Source: Tamarix chinensis (taxonomy: Eukaryota; Streptophyta; Magnoliopsida; Caryophyllales; Tamaricaceae). Taken from it: a DNA stretch of 64,000 nt. Both the position numbers and the translations under genes were made by a program. The stretch spans positions 67,853,867-67,917,866 of the forward strand of contig CM060173.1 in NCBI GenBank assembly GCA_030549775.1, given 5' to 3'. Positions 13,345 through 24,911 of this stretch are shown piece after piece; position 1 is the stretch's first letter, and each line of letters begins with the position of its first letter. A model generated the notes under the pieces. That model searched no databases and had not been told where the DNA came from. It worked only from the letters and a program-made list of their open reading frames with translations.

Positions 13345-13569
13345 ATTCACTCACTTTATTACCAACTCTACACTTAGCATTGAAAATATTCTCCCCTTGA
13401 GTAAGTAGAGGTTTTTGTTATACCATGAGCACCCTTTGCAACACAGAGCAATCCACTTGGCCCTCTTCCAAAGTATCCTCCGGGCTATCACTTTCTTCTT
13501 CAAGATCTCCATCAAGGTCTTCATTTTCATCACAAGCCTCCATACCTTCTATCTCCTTCAAAGTCAATT
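13345..13569 (-). pseudogene. pol: Aspartic protease remnant
   Basis: Downstream of the zinc knuckle in element orientation one reads an acidic linker, then EFIIDNGPCTDVASEKMVNK at about 13310-13370. Retroviral-type proteases of this group have IIDSGS; here the residue after Asp is Asn. A LLCLGFHGN-like end follows. Stops interrupt the frame. Confidence 0.65.
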
Positions 13570-14552
13570 CCCTTTGGTTTGGATAATCCCAACAAAAATG
13601 GCCATAACCTCTACACTTGAAGCATTAATTTTCACCTTATCAATCGCATGATCCTTGCCCTTTTCTTCACAAGTGAACCTTTTAAATTCGTCTTGATTTT
13701 TGGCTTAAGAAATTGGTGTCTTTGACACGCCCATGAAATTCAAACCTTATGGAGCATTGGTGGACTTGTTTGTGGCTTTGTTCTCTTCAATTGTTTCTCA
13801 AACTTGATTGCTAACTTGGCTAGGTCTTGAAACACTTCATATGGATACACCTCCACCTTATCTTTAAGATTCATATGTATCCCTCCAATGAATTGTACAC
13901 ACCTTTTTTCTTCTCATTCTTGGACATCATAAACAAGAACTAACATTTCGAACTCTCTAATGTATTCCTCAACTTTTAGCAACCCTTACCCTAAATTAGT
14001 TATCTTTATAAAATTATCTTGCTCATATTCTCAAGGAACAAATTTTTTCTGGAAGTGTTTTTATTTTTATTTTTCCTATGACCTAATTCTTGGTTTTCCT
14101 TCTATCTCCCTTCTGCTCTTCAAATTATCATACCATATTCTTAATAATTTCTTAAAATTCGATATTTCTATTTGGCACATCTTCTCATCATCACTTTCTT
14201 TATATTCAAAAATAGACTCTACAATTTGCAACCATTCTAGAAACGATTTCGGATCGAGAGTACCTTTAAATTCAAGTAGATCAAATCGGATTTTCTTCTC
14301 CACATCTTTGTAGGTTGTTCTTGAGGTTTCATGTGGTTTTCCATAATTTTCTACACTCTCTTCTCCTTCATCCATTCAATTTTGTGCCCTTATCGTGTGG
14401 TCTTCTTCTATTTTTTCCCTTTGGTTTTCTGGCTTCATATGTGGTCCTTGATCTTGGGAAGATTCTATTTGTCCCACATGTAGTATTACCTCCTTGATTT
14501 CATCCACCAAGACCTTGAGAACATCTCTCAAGTGCTCATCTTAGTTCGCCAT
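13570..14552 (-). pseudogene. gag: Gag remnant with CCHC knuckle
   Basis: The start is taken as the ATG at 14552 (MAN, then a stop), equivalent to MASEE in the sister copies. The longest open part (14076-14375) contains IRFDLLEFKGTLDPKSFLEW and IVESIFEYKESDDEKMCQI, the conserved capsid region. A CFKCRGYGHFCWDYP zinc knuckle lies at about 13590-13635; the last Cys of CCHC is replaced by Tyr. Several stops and shifts are present. Confidence 0.8.
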
Positions 14553-14745
14553 CTCCTCCCTTCACCAACTTAGCGGTGCTTCTCCAGAAACACCTCTAAG
14601 TGCTTGGATTTTAGTATCTTCTTGATGAAATCTTGGGATAATCTTGAATAAGAGACACTTTCTTGAATAATATTGATTTAAGGACACATTCTTCCAAGAA
14701 TCTTGAAGAAAGATTGGATCTTGACCATAATAGATCAAAACCTAA

Positions 14746-14758
14746 GGCTTTAATACCA
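14746..14758 (-). other. Primer binding site (initiator Met tRNA type)
   Basis: In element orientation TGGTATTAAAGCC begins 7 bases after the 5' LTR. It differs by two bases from the common plant TGGTATCAGAGCC primer site. Confidence 0.75.
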
Positions 14759-14765
14759 AAATTGG

Positions 14766-15771
14766 TGTATGTGGAAATGTGGAATTATCAATAATGGTGA
14801 CATTAGGGATTGAATTGTGTTTGGTTATTACGATAAAGGTTTGGTGATTAAGAATTAAGGATGAAGGTATTCAAATAAAGTAGAATAGTGATGATGATTA
14901 TTCAAATATGGTGTTCATGATTCGATAATGATGAGTGAATGATTAAGGTGATTTGAATTTGATAAGAAGGTGTTCACTATGATTCAAAAATGATGATATG
15001 ATGATGAGGATGATTTGATTATTAGTGTTTGATGATGGATGTTTTCTTGGGTTAGGGTTAGGGTTTTAGTTTGAAAATTAGGGTAAGGGTTACGTTTGAA
15101 ACTTAGGATTAGGGTTTTGAATTAGGGTTTTGATTTTTTGGATGTGTTTAGATGATGGATATGGATAATAATGGCATGGGATATGGAGTTTAGAAAGAAA
15201 TTACTTAATCACTAATTCACACATGTGAGGAGATTAAAGGTTTTAAGATTAATCGTTCACATAGATTCAATTAAACTTGAGATAAACTCACATAGAATTC
15301 AATACTTACAATTTGCATTTAACTTCAATTCAATCTTGATCTATCTCTAATCTTGGTTTCTATGGCTTTATATATCCAAGGTATTGATTACAAGATACTA
15401 GCTAAAAACCATAATTCTTCAAAAGACATCTAGCTAAAAAAATACTAGAATATAGAATATGTTAAAAGACACTAGAGTATAGAATATTCTTATAAAAGGT
15501 AGATTTATGCTACTTTATTCTTTAACTAATTTATAAATCTACTAATTAATTAATTAACTAAATAACTCAACTAATCCAACATGCATGTAGCCATGCACTC
15601 TATGCATATCATGCACATGTACGTATATGTCTAGTAGCTTGTATGGTAGATTTCATATATTACTTGCAACGTAACTATCTATTTATCTTCAATTTTGTTG
15701 GGGATCCTTTATAAATTCAGAATAATGGTTCCATAATAATGAATTACAATTCTTTAGTGTTTTCTCCTACA
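14766..15771 (-). mobile_element. 5' LTR of the 9975-15771 element
   Basis: Partner of 9975-10958. It contains GGGTTAGGGTTAGGG at about 15050-15066 and GATGATGAT-rich stretches. In element orientation it starts TGTAGGAG and ends CATACA, next to the primer site. Confidence 0.8.
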
Positions 15772-15772
15772 T

Positions 15773-16879
15773 CAAAGGATGCTATCAATCAAATCATCAA
15801 ATAATCCATCAATCAATTCCATTTTTAGTCACTGAAGGGAAGGTTAATCAACTTGGAGACAATAGGGTATACTAATCATACCAGTGCACCAATACAATAT
15901 AGTATTCTACCAACTATCAACCCATGGATGCAAAGGTACCTTGGTTGCACTGGTATATGAAGGTAACATAGTTTCTTACTTTCAAGGATAGTTAATTTGT
16001 ACGTATGCATACCCCCTATCAGTCCATAGATAAGAATAAAGTAAGATGTAGGGCCTTGATAGGGAAATAAGGTACATAAAAAAAAAATTTCATAATCAAC
16101 TATGGGCTAAACCATGTTTTTAGGGTAGATAACCATATAGAGACACCATTCCTTATGTCGAGGTCTTTCACTTTTAATGTTAGTATCTCTTTAAGGTAAC
16201 CATGAAATCATATACAAATTATATAAATCCTATTTTTATATTTTAAATTTTTTAACTCACTTCAAATAATTCTAAGGAAACCAAAAACAAGATTATTACC
16301 ATGGGGGTTCTAGGAGAGACGATGAGGCTAGGAAGGGAAGGGGTGCTAGAAGGTTGGTGAAGTGAACTTCGATGCACGGTGGTGTTTGGGCCGGTGTATA
16401 GGGTGGCTTGGTAGGGGTAATGAAGGAAGGAGGGAAGGAAATGTAGTGGTAGAGAGGGTCTAGGAGAGTGGTGGTTAGCTATGGTGGGTGGTTGAAAAGA
16501 TGGGGTTGGAATGGAAAAAACTACCTTTGCCTAGGGGGTTACTACGAAGAAACAATTTAATGTAGGAAATCAGAGAAGAAAAATAGGGCCAACAAAGGAG
16601 TAAGAATAAGAAGAAAAGAAGGAGAAAAATAATAGGAAGAAGGGCAGGTTGACTGGCTAGATGATGGTGGAAGTTGTGGTTGAGGGTGGCAAATCTAGGG
16701 CACATAGAATACTAGGCAAGGAGGTCGTGGAATGGTGACACATGAAAATGGGGAGGGGCCTAGTAATGATGGTTTTTATAAAACCAAAAAAAGCCTAGGG
16801 GAGAAAGAGTAGAGGGTGGTGGTGTTTGGTTGTGGTAATGCATATGAGGGTTGAGAGGGAGAGGAGAAGGGAGTAGGCT
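15773..16879 (-). mobile_element. Family B LTR, inner part
   Basis: The reverse complement aligns with 28840-29240 of the sense copy (shared AAGCCCTACATCTTACT and GTATGCATA). Beyond about 16260 it passes into a pyrimidine-rich zone resembling 27240-27880. About 900 bp present in the sense copy (27900-28830) is missing here. It stops abruptly at 16879 against another LTR. Confidence 0.65.
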
Positions 16880-18917
16880 TGTAACACCCTGACTTTTACT
16901 ACTGAATATTTTTGTTTTGCAGCAAAAGTAATTAAGTAAAATAGTGGGGGTAAATGCCATGAAAGACATAATTTTGGGTTATGCAACTATCCTTACATCA
17001 ATCACAAGGCTAAAACATTTAAAGTAACACAAGAAAATTAGAAACAAAAGAACATTTATAGTACAATACTGAGTTTGGAGCCTAACCCTGAGTTTAACAG
17101 TACAAAATACAAAAGGGTGATACTAGGGATCAAGAGTCCAAAAGGGTATCCAGCTAAATATATAAATTGGATAAAAATTACTCTTTACCTGACCCTAATA
17201 TAGATGAATTCACTCATCCCCACATAAGGTGTCAAAGGCCGCATAATCATCTAATTGATCTTTTGAGATCTGAACGTAAGATTCAGGGCCTTCTACTCAT
17301 GGGAATGATTAGCACCCATAAAATAGGAGGTCATTATGCTATGTACTGAGTAAGGGAACAATATTATCAAAATAGGGATACAAATAACACATGCTTTAAC
17401 ATTAGATAATAAGGGAATAACCACATGAAAGGAACATCTTATAATACCGAATATGATCCAAAATCTTATATTAAGTATGATCCATTTTGATTCTTTTATA
17501 TATGTTGAGTGCAAGAACTCTACTATTCTTAAACTAGTGGAACAATCTAAAACTCTTCTTAGGGATAATACACACTAGAGCTATTATTCTTTCCAGTGGA
17601 ACGGAGTCTAAAAGAATCCTTTTAGAGAAAAATGCTCCTAATCCACTATTCTCCCTGGTGGAATGTGATACAGATATATGTATATATATATATATAGAAA
17701 AAAAAATCACCTTGGTCCTGACTCATGTATTCATCCACTTTAAATCATTAGTATCTTTTTCATAAGTTAATATGATACATTTTCATTTCACGATAAGTAG
17801 GGACCCAGATATTGTTAATCCGGTGGAACAGACTAAAGCATCTTCTCAGGAAAAAATGCTCTTGAGCACTATTCTTTCTGGTGGAATGGAGATTAAAAAC
17901 ATCTTCTCGAGGTAAAATTTTCTTTATCCACTATCCTTCTCGATAGAATGGGATACATAAATATATATAGGAAAGTAGATCACATTGACCCTACTCACGT
18001 AATCTTTCATTTGAAGTAATTAGTATCTTATTCAAGATTTATTATTAGGTATAGGACATATTAAAAAGAAATATATATATAGCATAGGTCCAAGTCCTTT
18101 TTTTCTTTTAAACCCTAATTACACTCCTTTTAGTATTCATTCTCCCATATTGATTTATCCACACAACTTATATCATCTCATCTAAAAATCCCCTCACTTT
18201 TATAATACATAATATGCATGACCTAATTCCCATAAGTATACTCTAATAATCTCATTCCCAATATATTAATCAAAACAATATCCAAGACCCAAATTTCATA
18301 GAATTATCATAACACCTCATATGAACTTTTCATGATTACCAATCATGATCGATAACCTCTAAATCATAAACATAAAATAATGGTATTATCATCACAAGAT
18401 AGATTTCCCCAATTGGCCATTAAATCACTTAATAATCCCTAATAACAATAATACTTCCATGAATTCCTTATGTTATTGTTATCATATTTTAAACTTCCTA
18501 ACACATAAATACTAAAATTTCCTTATTATCCCATAATGGCTAAGTTACCCTTAAGTACAAATAAAAAACTTTATTTTTCTATACATGTTATTTTCTAAGT
18601 CCACAATTAGTCATCATATCTCATAATAATTCTTTAGTCAATTTATCAAACTAACATAGCCTATATTTTATACCATAATACATATATTTTCACAAATATG
18701 ACATTATCACAATAAAATAATAATGTTACCGCTTGTCTATTCTTACTTTCTTTTAATAATATGATACCCTTAAGTCCATATTTCATGCCATAGGAAATTG
18801 TTTAGGTTATGGGTAAAAAGTTGTTAATTAAATAATTAGGCTAAAGTTTAAGGGTTAGTTTTTAAATAAATTACTGAACATCCAAAGACAAAGGTTACGA
18901 AATTTTAAGGTGTTACA
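16880..18917 (-). mobile_element. Family C LTR, antisense, complete ends
   Basis: The left end reads TGTAACACCCTGA and the right end GGTGTTACA. Both are the inverted TGTAACACC ends usual for long-LTR chromoviruses. The left part aligns with 63271-64000 (ATCACAAGGCTAAA and GAATGATTAGCACCCATAAAAT versus GAATGAAGAGCACCCATAAAAT). Length is about 2.04 kb. No primer site or coding region adjoins it, so it is a solo or recombinant LTR. Confidence 0.7.
17520..17965. repeat. Imperfect 60-bp repeats in two blocks
   Basis: Units of about 60 bp share CTATTCTT...GGTGGAA...CTAAAA..TCTTCT...ATGCTC. They start near 17520, 17581 and 17645, and again near 17817, 17878 and 17929. The second block repeats the first at a distance of about 290 bp, each ending in a GATACA(T/G)ATATAT tail followed by CAC(C/A)TTG. 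Confidence 0.65.
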
Positions 18918-21571
18918 CCTATATATCATTGATTATTTTACCATTTAATAATTATAAAGTCCAAAAATATCCTAAATATCTAACGTTTAACTAACATCCT
19001 CTAACATTATTTTTCCCCATATGATTTTAACCTTCCTTAGATTGTGAAGAACCATCATTTTGCAACTTGTTGTTCCTTTCTCTGTTATTTGTCTTTATTT
19101 TTTTTATTTTTCCTTGATGGTTTTCTTTGATTTTTACATGTTTTGGTGGTTTTGTGAAAAGGCTTCAACATAAGGTGTTGCGCTTGAGGAAGGATTTTAT
19201 CTTGCTTATTATGGTGCTTTGAAATCTTGATAAACATGACTATAATATAAGAAGATAAAATTTTAGTGTTAGCATGATTAAATTTGTGGATGATATCGAT
19301 TATGATATTCTGGCTTTTTTTGGGGATTTTTTGTTCTGTGTTTGATTGGTTTTTCTTCCATGAGAAAGGGGGACAAGAATGTGCCAAAACCTATGATGAT
19401 TGGTTTTTGGGTAATTCATCTAGTTTTTGGAGGAAGTTACATCAGGAAAGATAAATTATTGATGTGGCTATGAAGGTGTTGGTTTACAACATTTATTAAG
19501 ATGTTTTGAGGTTATTTTAGGTTGATTTATCTTTATACCATGTGTAGAATTGACCATGTTTTGTGTGGGTACCATTTGGAATAATATTTTAAGGGTAATT
19601 TTTGACTCTATCTAGGCATGCTTGATAGGTAATTTAGGTATGATTTAATATATATTAAAGTTTTTATTTGGATTTGAATGATTAAAATTATGACTTAATG
19701 ATGTTTTAACATGAAAAATGGCATTTTGGACATTTTACTCAGGTGCTAAATTTTTCATGACTTTTAGTTTTCATGAAATATTTGGTGCTCTAATGTGCTC
19801 ATATTCTATTCAATGAATTGGATGCAAAATTTTATGTTATATCATTTTATGGTACAAGTTATGCTATTTTTTCAGGGTTTAGGGGTATTTTTCTCCTTTT
19901 GCATGCAATTTTGATTTTGTTAATTAAATTTTAGAGTTCTAAGATGTTAATTAAAGATTAGGGATACTTAGGTTTTTACATTCGAGACTTTTATAGCATG
20001 AATAATATTCTGTTCATAATTTCAAAATTAAGGGCAAATATAGGATAATTTAGTTATTTTAAACTTGAATGATTAATTAGATATTTGAGGCCAATGATTC
20101 ATCTTGACCATTGATTTAGCTCTTAAAATAATAATTTTTTGTGAATAGAAAAAATAATGGTTATAGTGAATCATGTTAATGATTTTTTTTTTGGTTTTTG
20201 AATACAAGCTTCTTGGTATATTTCTATATGAATAGTTTTTTGGTGCATAGTTAATTTTTCTAAAATATGCATGTGGGACATATTTGCCTTTGTAGTGAGG
20301 ACCACGTCTCTAGCATATGTTGAAAAGGCTATATATTTAGCCTCAAATTGGCCACCATGTGTTTATTCAAATTGTTTTAACATGTTGAATGTTATCTAAT
20401 CCTTTCTCTACTCTATATTTGACATATGATCTCTATAGTGGGTATTAATACTTATGGATATGGTTGCTATAATTGTATGTCATTTGTGCTTCGGAACATA
20501 GACTTGATGCTCCTATAACATAGAATATTATTACCTAATGCCCATGTAGCACATGAGAAACTTTAGGAGGATTGTAAGAATTATATAAAGGATCACCCTT
20601 TATGCCCATATAGCATAAGTGACAGGTTGGTTTTTCATAAATTAATTTAAGTGACAATGACATGATTCTCTTATTGTACAAGAGAAAGTTACTTCATGTC
20701 CATGAGGCAATGGAGATAGTGACCAAACATCTATGAGGCTTATAACATATTTACTTGTGGTCTATGATACATAGGAGATAAGTGTTTTTTCTATGTAATT
20801 TACATGTTTCCTATAGGGCATAGGAAAAATATATTTTTCATTTTATGAGAAAAAATTTGTTCTTCAAGTATAGATAAAAGCATGTTAGCATGATAATGTA
20901 GATTGAGTGTTATATATATATATAACACTAGATAAGTGGTTCTGAAAAATAAGTAGAATAAGTAAATGGTGATAACTAGCATGAGTTACATGAGTAAATA
21001 CGTGGTGGGTTTTGTGATGATATAACAAAGGAACATAATTACTAGTGGACCACATATGTATATGTTGATTCCATTATTTTAATGATGCTAAATGCCACAT
21101 TCTTCATGTTAATGTTATTTTAAATGTTCCATGTGGTTTTAGAGTTTTGGTGAATAGTAGTGAACAATAATTAATAGTTGTTTTTAAGGGATCAATCCCT
21201 TTTACATGAATTAGCATGATTTATAAAACTCTTTAGCGAAGGTAAGTGTTTTTTATTCCTTACTTGAGCATAATATCATTTTTAGTAGGTTATGTTTACT
21301 ATGTATATATATTGTACTAATAATACAATTTCATATATTTTGTATGGGTGTGATAGTTGTTACTTCTTTTTATTTGTTATTGGTTGAAAATAAAGCTATC
21401 TGGTAGTGACTATGGTTTATGTGTAATACAATATAATTTTAAATATTTTAATTTACTCTTTTGATAATCATTAATTTAATTTCTTATGAGCATTTAATAC
21501 CTCATATTTGGAATATAAATTATATTATATTTATACAACTTTCTTTATTTTAATGTTTGGGAGAAAGTCCC
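18918..21571. other. Unassigned, probably decayed LTR DNA
   Basis: No coding similarity is visible. Near 20530-20720 a short phrase recurs (TGCCCATGTAGCACATGAG, TGCCCATATAGCATAAGTG, TGTCCATGAGGCAATGG), a texture seen in long plant LTRs. The stretch would join 25761 onward if the gypsy element at 21572-25760 were removed. Confidence 0.4.
20906..20929. repeat. 24-bp perfect palindrome
   Basis: AGTGTT, then a run of TA dinucleotides, then AACACT. The two halves are exact reverse complements. Probably a simple-sequence hairpin. Confidence 0.8.
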
Positions 21572-22421
21572 TAATGTGTAATCAAAGTGGAGGGAAGGGC
21601 TGGATTGGTTTTTGTTGATTGGTGATGTTAAACACAATATTAAGTAGTAGAAAAAATGGTTTGATATTGATTAAAATCAAAGAACTCAGGTTGAGAGGAG
21701 GTTTGTTTTGAATGGTTGAAACAGGTTTCATGTGTCGAATGAATGAGATCAATGGAGGAAGGAATGTTACCCCGAGCGCTCCTTGATCAATGAGACTCAA
21801 AATAGCGGATAAATATAGACCTTTCTATGCTAAATTTGTGTTAAAAAATTATGTCTATTCATTACTCAATTCATGCGTGTAGAAGGTATATATAAGAGGA
21901 AGTAGCAGCTGGCATAAACAAGCTCATCGAGCTGAGACTCCCACCTTAATTCAAGCCTATTATTCCACTTGAATTAATCCCATATAATACTTAATCATAA
22001 TCATAATTTCTTGGTCTAAATGATTTTAATGATTAACATTACAAAGCCATACAATTAACTATGATACATAGATGAAATTACATCAAACCCTAACTTACAT
22101 AAAATACACTTAGGGTTAAGGTTTACAACAAGTTAATACAACTAATGATAATCATCACCATATCTTTTTGTAGTAAAGTATCTTCCCATGTATGCCATAG
22201 TATTTCATGCTTTGAATACTTGTACACTTTAAGGTGTATTAACATCTTCTTCTTGCAAATATGTAACATATCTACAAGAATAACTTGAATTGTTTTCAAC
22301 ACCAAGCATAGACCCATTATCAATAACATTTAATATGATAGGCTCCAATATTAAGAAAGCTAATTCTTCATTACCTTGAGAATAAAGATGAATATGATAA
22401 TCATTAGATGCTCTTGCATCA
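21572..22421 (-). mobile_element. 3' LTR of the 21572-25760 element
   Basis: Aligns with 24912-25760 and with the LTRs at 52943 and 59022. In element orientation it starts TGATGCAAGAGCATC. A TATATA box lies at about 21886-21894 (read on the minus strand). The first 190 bp carries the end of the pol reading frame. Confidence 0.88.
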
Positions 22422-23587
22422 TTATCCCCAAGTTGAGAAGAATTTGCCCTCATATTTTCATCAGAATAATAAGGAGAAAAATCACCAACATTAAAAGTTC
22501 TTGAAATTCCACCATAATGATCTAGAAGTTCAAGTTCATAAGCATTATCCCTAAACTTTCTTAGTATTTTAAATGGACCATAAGCTCTTGGAATTAGTTT
22601 ATTTTTACATAAATTAGGAAATCTTTCTTTATGCAAATGTAGCAAAACTATGTCACCAGGAGAAAACACATAAGAGTTTCTATGCTTATTTTCTTGATCT
22701 TTATACATGGCATTTGATTTTTCAATGTTATTTTTGATTTTCTCATGAAGTGGTTGAAAAAATTGTACTCTATCTTTGTCTTCATAATTTTGTAATTCAC
22801 CTTTTTTCAAAGGAATCATATCAATAGGCATGTCAGGATTCACTCCATACAAAACCTCAAACGGACTAGTTTGAGTAGTACTAGATGGACTACAATTATA
22901 AGCAAACTCTGCATGAGCTAACTTAACATCCCAATCTTTAGTACTATTATTAACTAAACCTCTTAATAATGTACCAAGAGTTCTATTAGTTACTTCAATT
23001 TGACCATCAGTTTGTGGATGACGCAAAGTGCTAAATAACAATTTAGTACCAAGCATATGCCATAAAGTTTTCTAAAAATAACTCATAAACTTGACATCCG
23101 GATCAAAAACTATGTTTTTAGGTATTCCATGAAGTTTAACAACCTCTCTAAAATACAAGTCAGCAACATACGTGGCATCATCAGTTTTATTACATGGAAT
23201 AAAATGAGCCATTTTATAAATCTATCTACTACCACAAGAATTGAATCTTTACCATGATGCATTCTTGGTAACCCTAGGATAAAGTCAATACCTAACTCCT
23301 TCCCATGGTTTATCAAGAACGGGTAAAGGTGTGTATAAGACTTTATGAAAGAAACTCTTACTTTTTTGACACGTAGAACATCTAATTATCATGAACTGTA
23401 CATGTTTAACCATTCGTGGCCAATAGAAATTTTCTTGTAATAATTCCATAGTTTTATGTATACCAAAATGTCCCTCAATGCTACCTTCATGTACTTCTTT
23501 GATTAGAAAGTCTCGAATACTAGATCTAAGAATACTAAGTTTATTTAGTCTAAACAAAAATCCATCTTGTATGACATTATTTCCATG
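22229..23587 (-). pseudogene. pol: Integrase, nearly complete but frameshifted
   Basis: The N-terminal part (23285-23557) has FLIKEVHEGSIEGHFGIHKT, ENFYWPRM and the zinc-binding Cys pair in RCSTCQKSK. The core is spread over two frames, with [12 protein letters not shown] and [16 protein letters not shown]; family members have SD where FD stands. From 23056 to 22229 a 275-codon frame is fully open: [20 protein letters not shown] (catalytic Glu region), TNRTLGTLLRG, GDIVLLHLHKERFPNL, AYGPFKILRKFRDNAYELEL, VGDFSPYYSDE. Its last about 64 codons lie inside the 3' LTR, as in the sister copy. Loss of frame in the core makes it non-functional. Confidence 0.85.
22422..22431 (-). other. Polypurine tract
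   Basis: TGGGGATAA in element orientation directly precedes the 3' LTR. The sister copy has TGGGGAGAA at the same place. Confidence 0.7.
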
Positions 23588-24053
23588 GTATCAATTTTAT
23601 TTCATCCTCATACTCTTTAAATTCAAAAATAGCCTCAATCTCATGCATCCATTCAAAAAATTACTCCACATTCAAATCACCATAAAATTCAGGAAGGTCA
23701 AGTTTAATACCTTGATCTTTATGGTATGCATGTCTTACTTGAAATGTAGGTGGTCTTCTTTTATTTCTTGAGCCAAAGGAACTCATCTCATATTCTCCAT
23801 CTTCATGGTGATGTATGTTGGAATTTCCACGTCCACCTTTTTCATGGTAGATAGGCTTCATATTTCCTTCCACACTATCATGTGTGGTTTCCATGTGAAC
23901 TTGCCATGGTTTATGCTTTTCTTGTTTGGCCAACTTAGCTTCCACACTCTGTAGTTGAAGTTGAAGTGTGTTTTGATTTTGCAATTGAGCATCCATTTGT
24001 GTGTTGAGGCTCTTGATAGATTCTACCAAGGCATGAACTTCTTCACTAGCCAT
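23588..24053 (-). pseudogene. gag: Gag N-terminal part, cut by deletion
   Basis: The start is chosen at the ATG of MASEEVHALVESIKSL (24053), because the sister copy has the same start at 54660. The protein continues with a coiled-coil-like Gln/Leu stretch (QNQNTLQLQLQSVEAKLAKQ), HKPWQVHMETTHD and the capsid entry DQGIKLDLPEFYGDLNVE. A stop at 23661 interrupts the frame, after which EWMHEIEAIFEF is readable. Everything from mid-capsid onward, including the zinc knuckle, is deleted. Confidence 0.85.
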
Positions 24054-24895
24054 GGTGAAGGTTGACACACACCTCTTTTTGTTGTACACAAAGGATTCCA
24101 CAAATGTGTAGGTTCTAGATTTTTCTTTTCCTGCAACCAAACAAGGCGCAAAACTTTTGCTAATTCACAATCAAAGTAAATATCACTACCTATAGTCCTT
24201 GATTAGGCACAAATGAGGATATTTAGCCACAAGAACACATCATGCAAGCAGGCACCAAGGTTGGAAGTGTTCTTCTTATATGGCCCAAAATTTCAACCAC
24301 ATAAAATTATAGACTGCCAAGGGTTTCTTCAACTCATACACGTCTTCAAGTTGAAGATTCAAACGTGGTGATTCCTAGAAGATGTAGAGAAGACAAAGAG
24401 GAAGATTATAAAGTGGTATTTTGAGATAAAAATGGACCGAGTAAGCCACGGTACAAACACACTTGCTCAGCCCGTGACTGGACGCACTACCAGGTCTCGG
24501 GAGTTTTGTTTTCCTTATCAGATTGCTACATGAAAGGACAGTGAAATGAATGGATTAACATAGGATAATGCACACATATAGATAAGAAATAAGAGGGAAA
24601 GGAACGATGGCAATGAAAAACTCGTAGCAGAACAATGCAACACACAGAGAGGGAGTTGTGACGGAAATGTAGCACTAGTTGAAGGTGATGTAATTTGGCT
24701 GGAAAAAATGCAAAAAGATTGTTTCAAGATTTCAAGATCTTCAACCAAGAACTTCAAGGAAGATTCAAGAAGATTATAAAGATGCATTAATTCAATGAAA
24801 AGAGCAAGCTACCGGTGAGTTCTTGATGCAAGAATGCACACATATGATAACCTATCTGCAAGGGGTTTCAATCGACAGCTTCCAAAACAACCGAA

Positions 24896-24907
24896 GCTTT
24901 GATACCA
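24896..24907 (-). other. Primer binding site
   Basis: TGGTATCAAAGC in element orientation, 4 bases after the 5' LTR and identical to the site at 53817-53828. Complementary to plant initiator Met tRNA except for one base. Confidence 0.85.
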
Positions 24908-24911
24908 AAAA

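Larger units (their letters stand above)
9975..15771 (-). mobile_element. Ty3/gypsy element with two LTRs, antisense
   Basis: A structurally complete but coding-dead element reads right to left: 5' LTR 14766-15771, primer site 14746-14758, gag, protease, RT, RNase H, a remnant of integrase, a purine tract and 3' LTR 9975-10958. Possible target-site repeats CAAAGG flank it (9965-9970 and 15773-15778), with a few unmatched bases at the ends. It sits inside an antisense family B LTR, whose two halves align on either side with the continuous copy at 26784-30221. Most of integrase is missing. RT motifs relate it to the elements at 21572 and 52943, but its LTRs start TGTAG rather than TGATG. Confidence 0.85.
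9014..18922 (-). mobile_element. Antisense LTR composite bounded by CCTAT
   Basis: The left edge reads CCTAT followed by TGTAACATCCC (9014 onward). The right edge reads GGTGTTACA followed by CCTAT (18909-18922). The matching 5-bp direct repeats look like a target-site duplication. The block holds parts of two different LTR families (9019-9970 plus 15773-16879, and 16880-18917) and a younger gypsy element at 9975-15771. A chance 5-bp match cannot be excluded. Confidence 0.4.

Noticed and set aside
13415..13651. Plus-strand 78-codon frame
   Set aside because: Shadow of the antisense gag/protease region, which has clear zinc-knuckle and protease motifs.
15049..15130. Possible interstitial telomere array (GGTTAGGG units)
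   Set aside because: Only a few imperfect units, repeated in the partner LTR at 10262-10335. It belongs to the LTR, not to a telomere fusion.
18918..21571. Host gene in the unassigned stretch
   Set aside because: No frame longer than about 100 codons, no exon-like blocks with similarity, and LTR-like repeated phrases.
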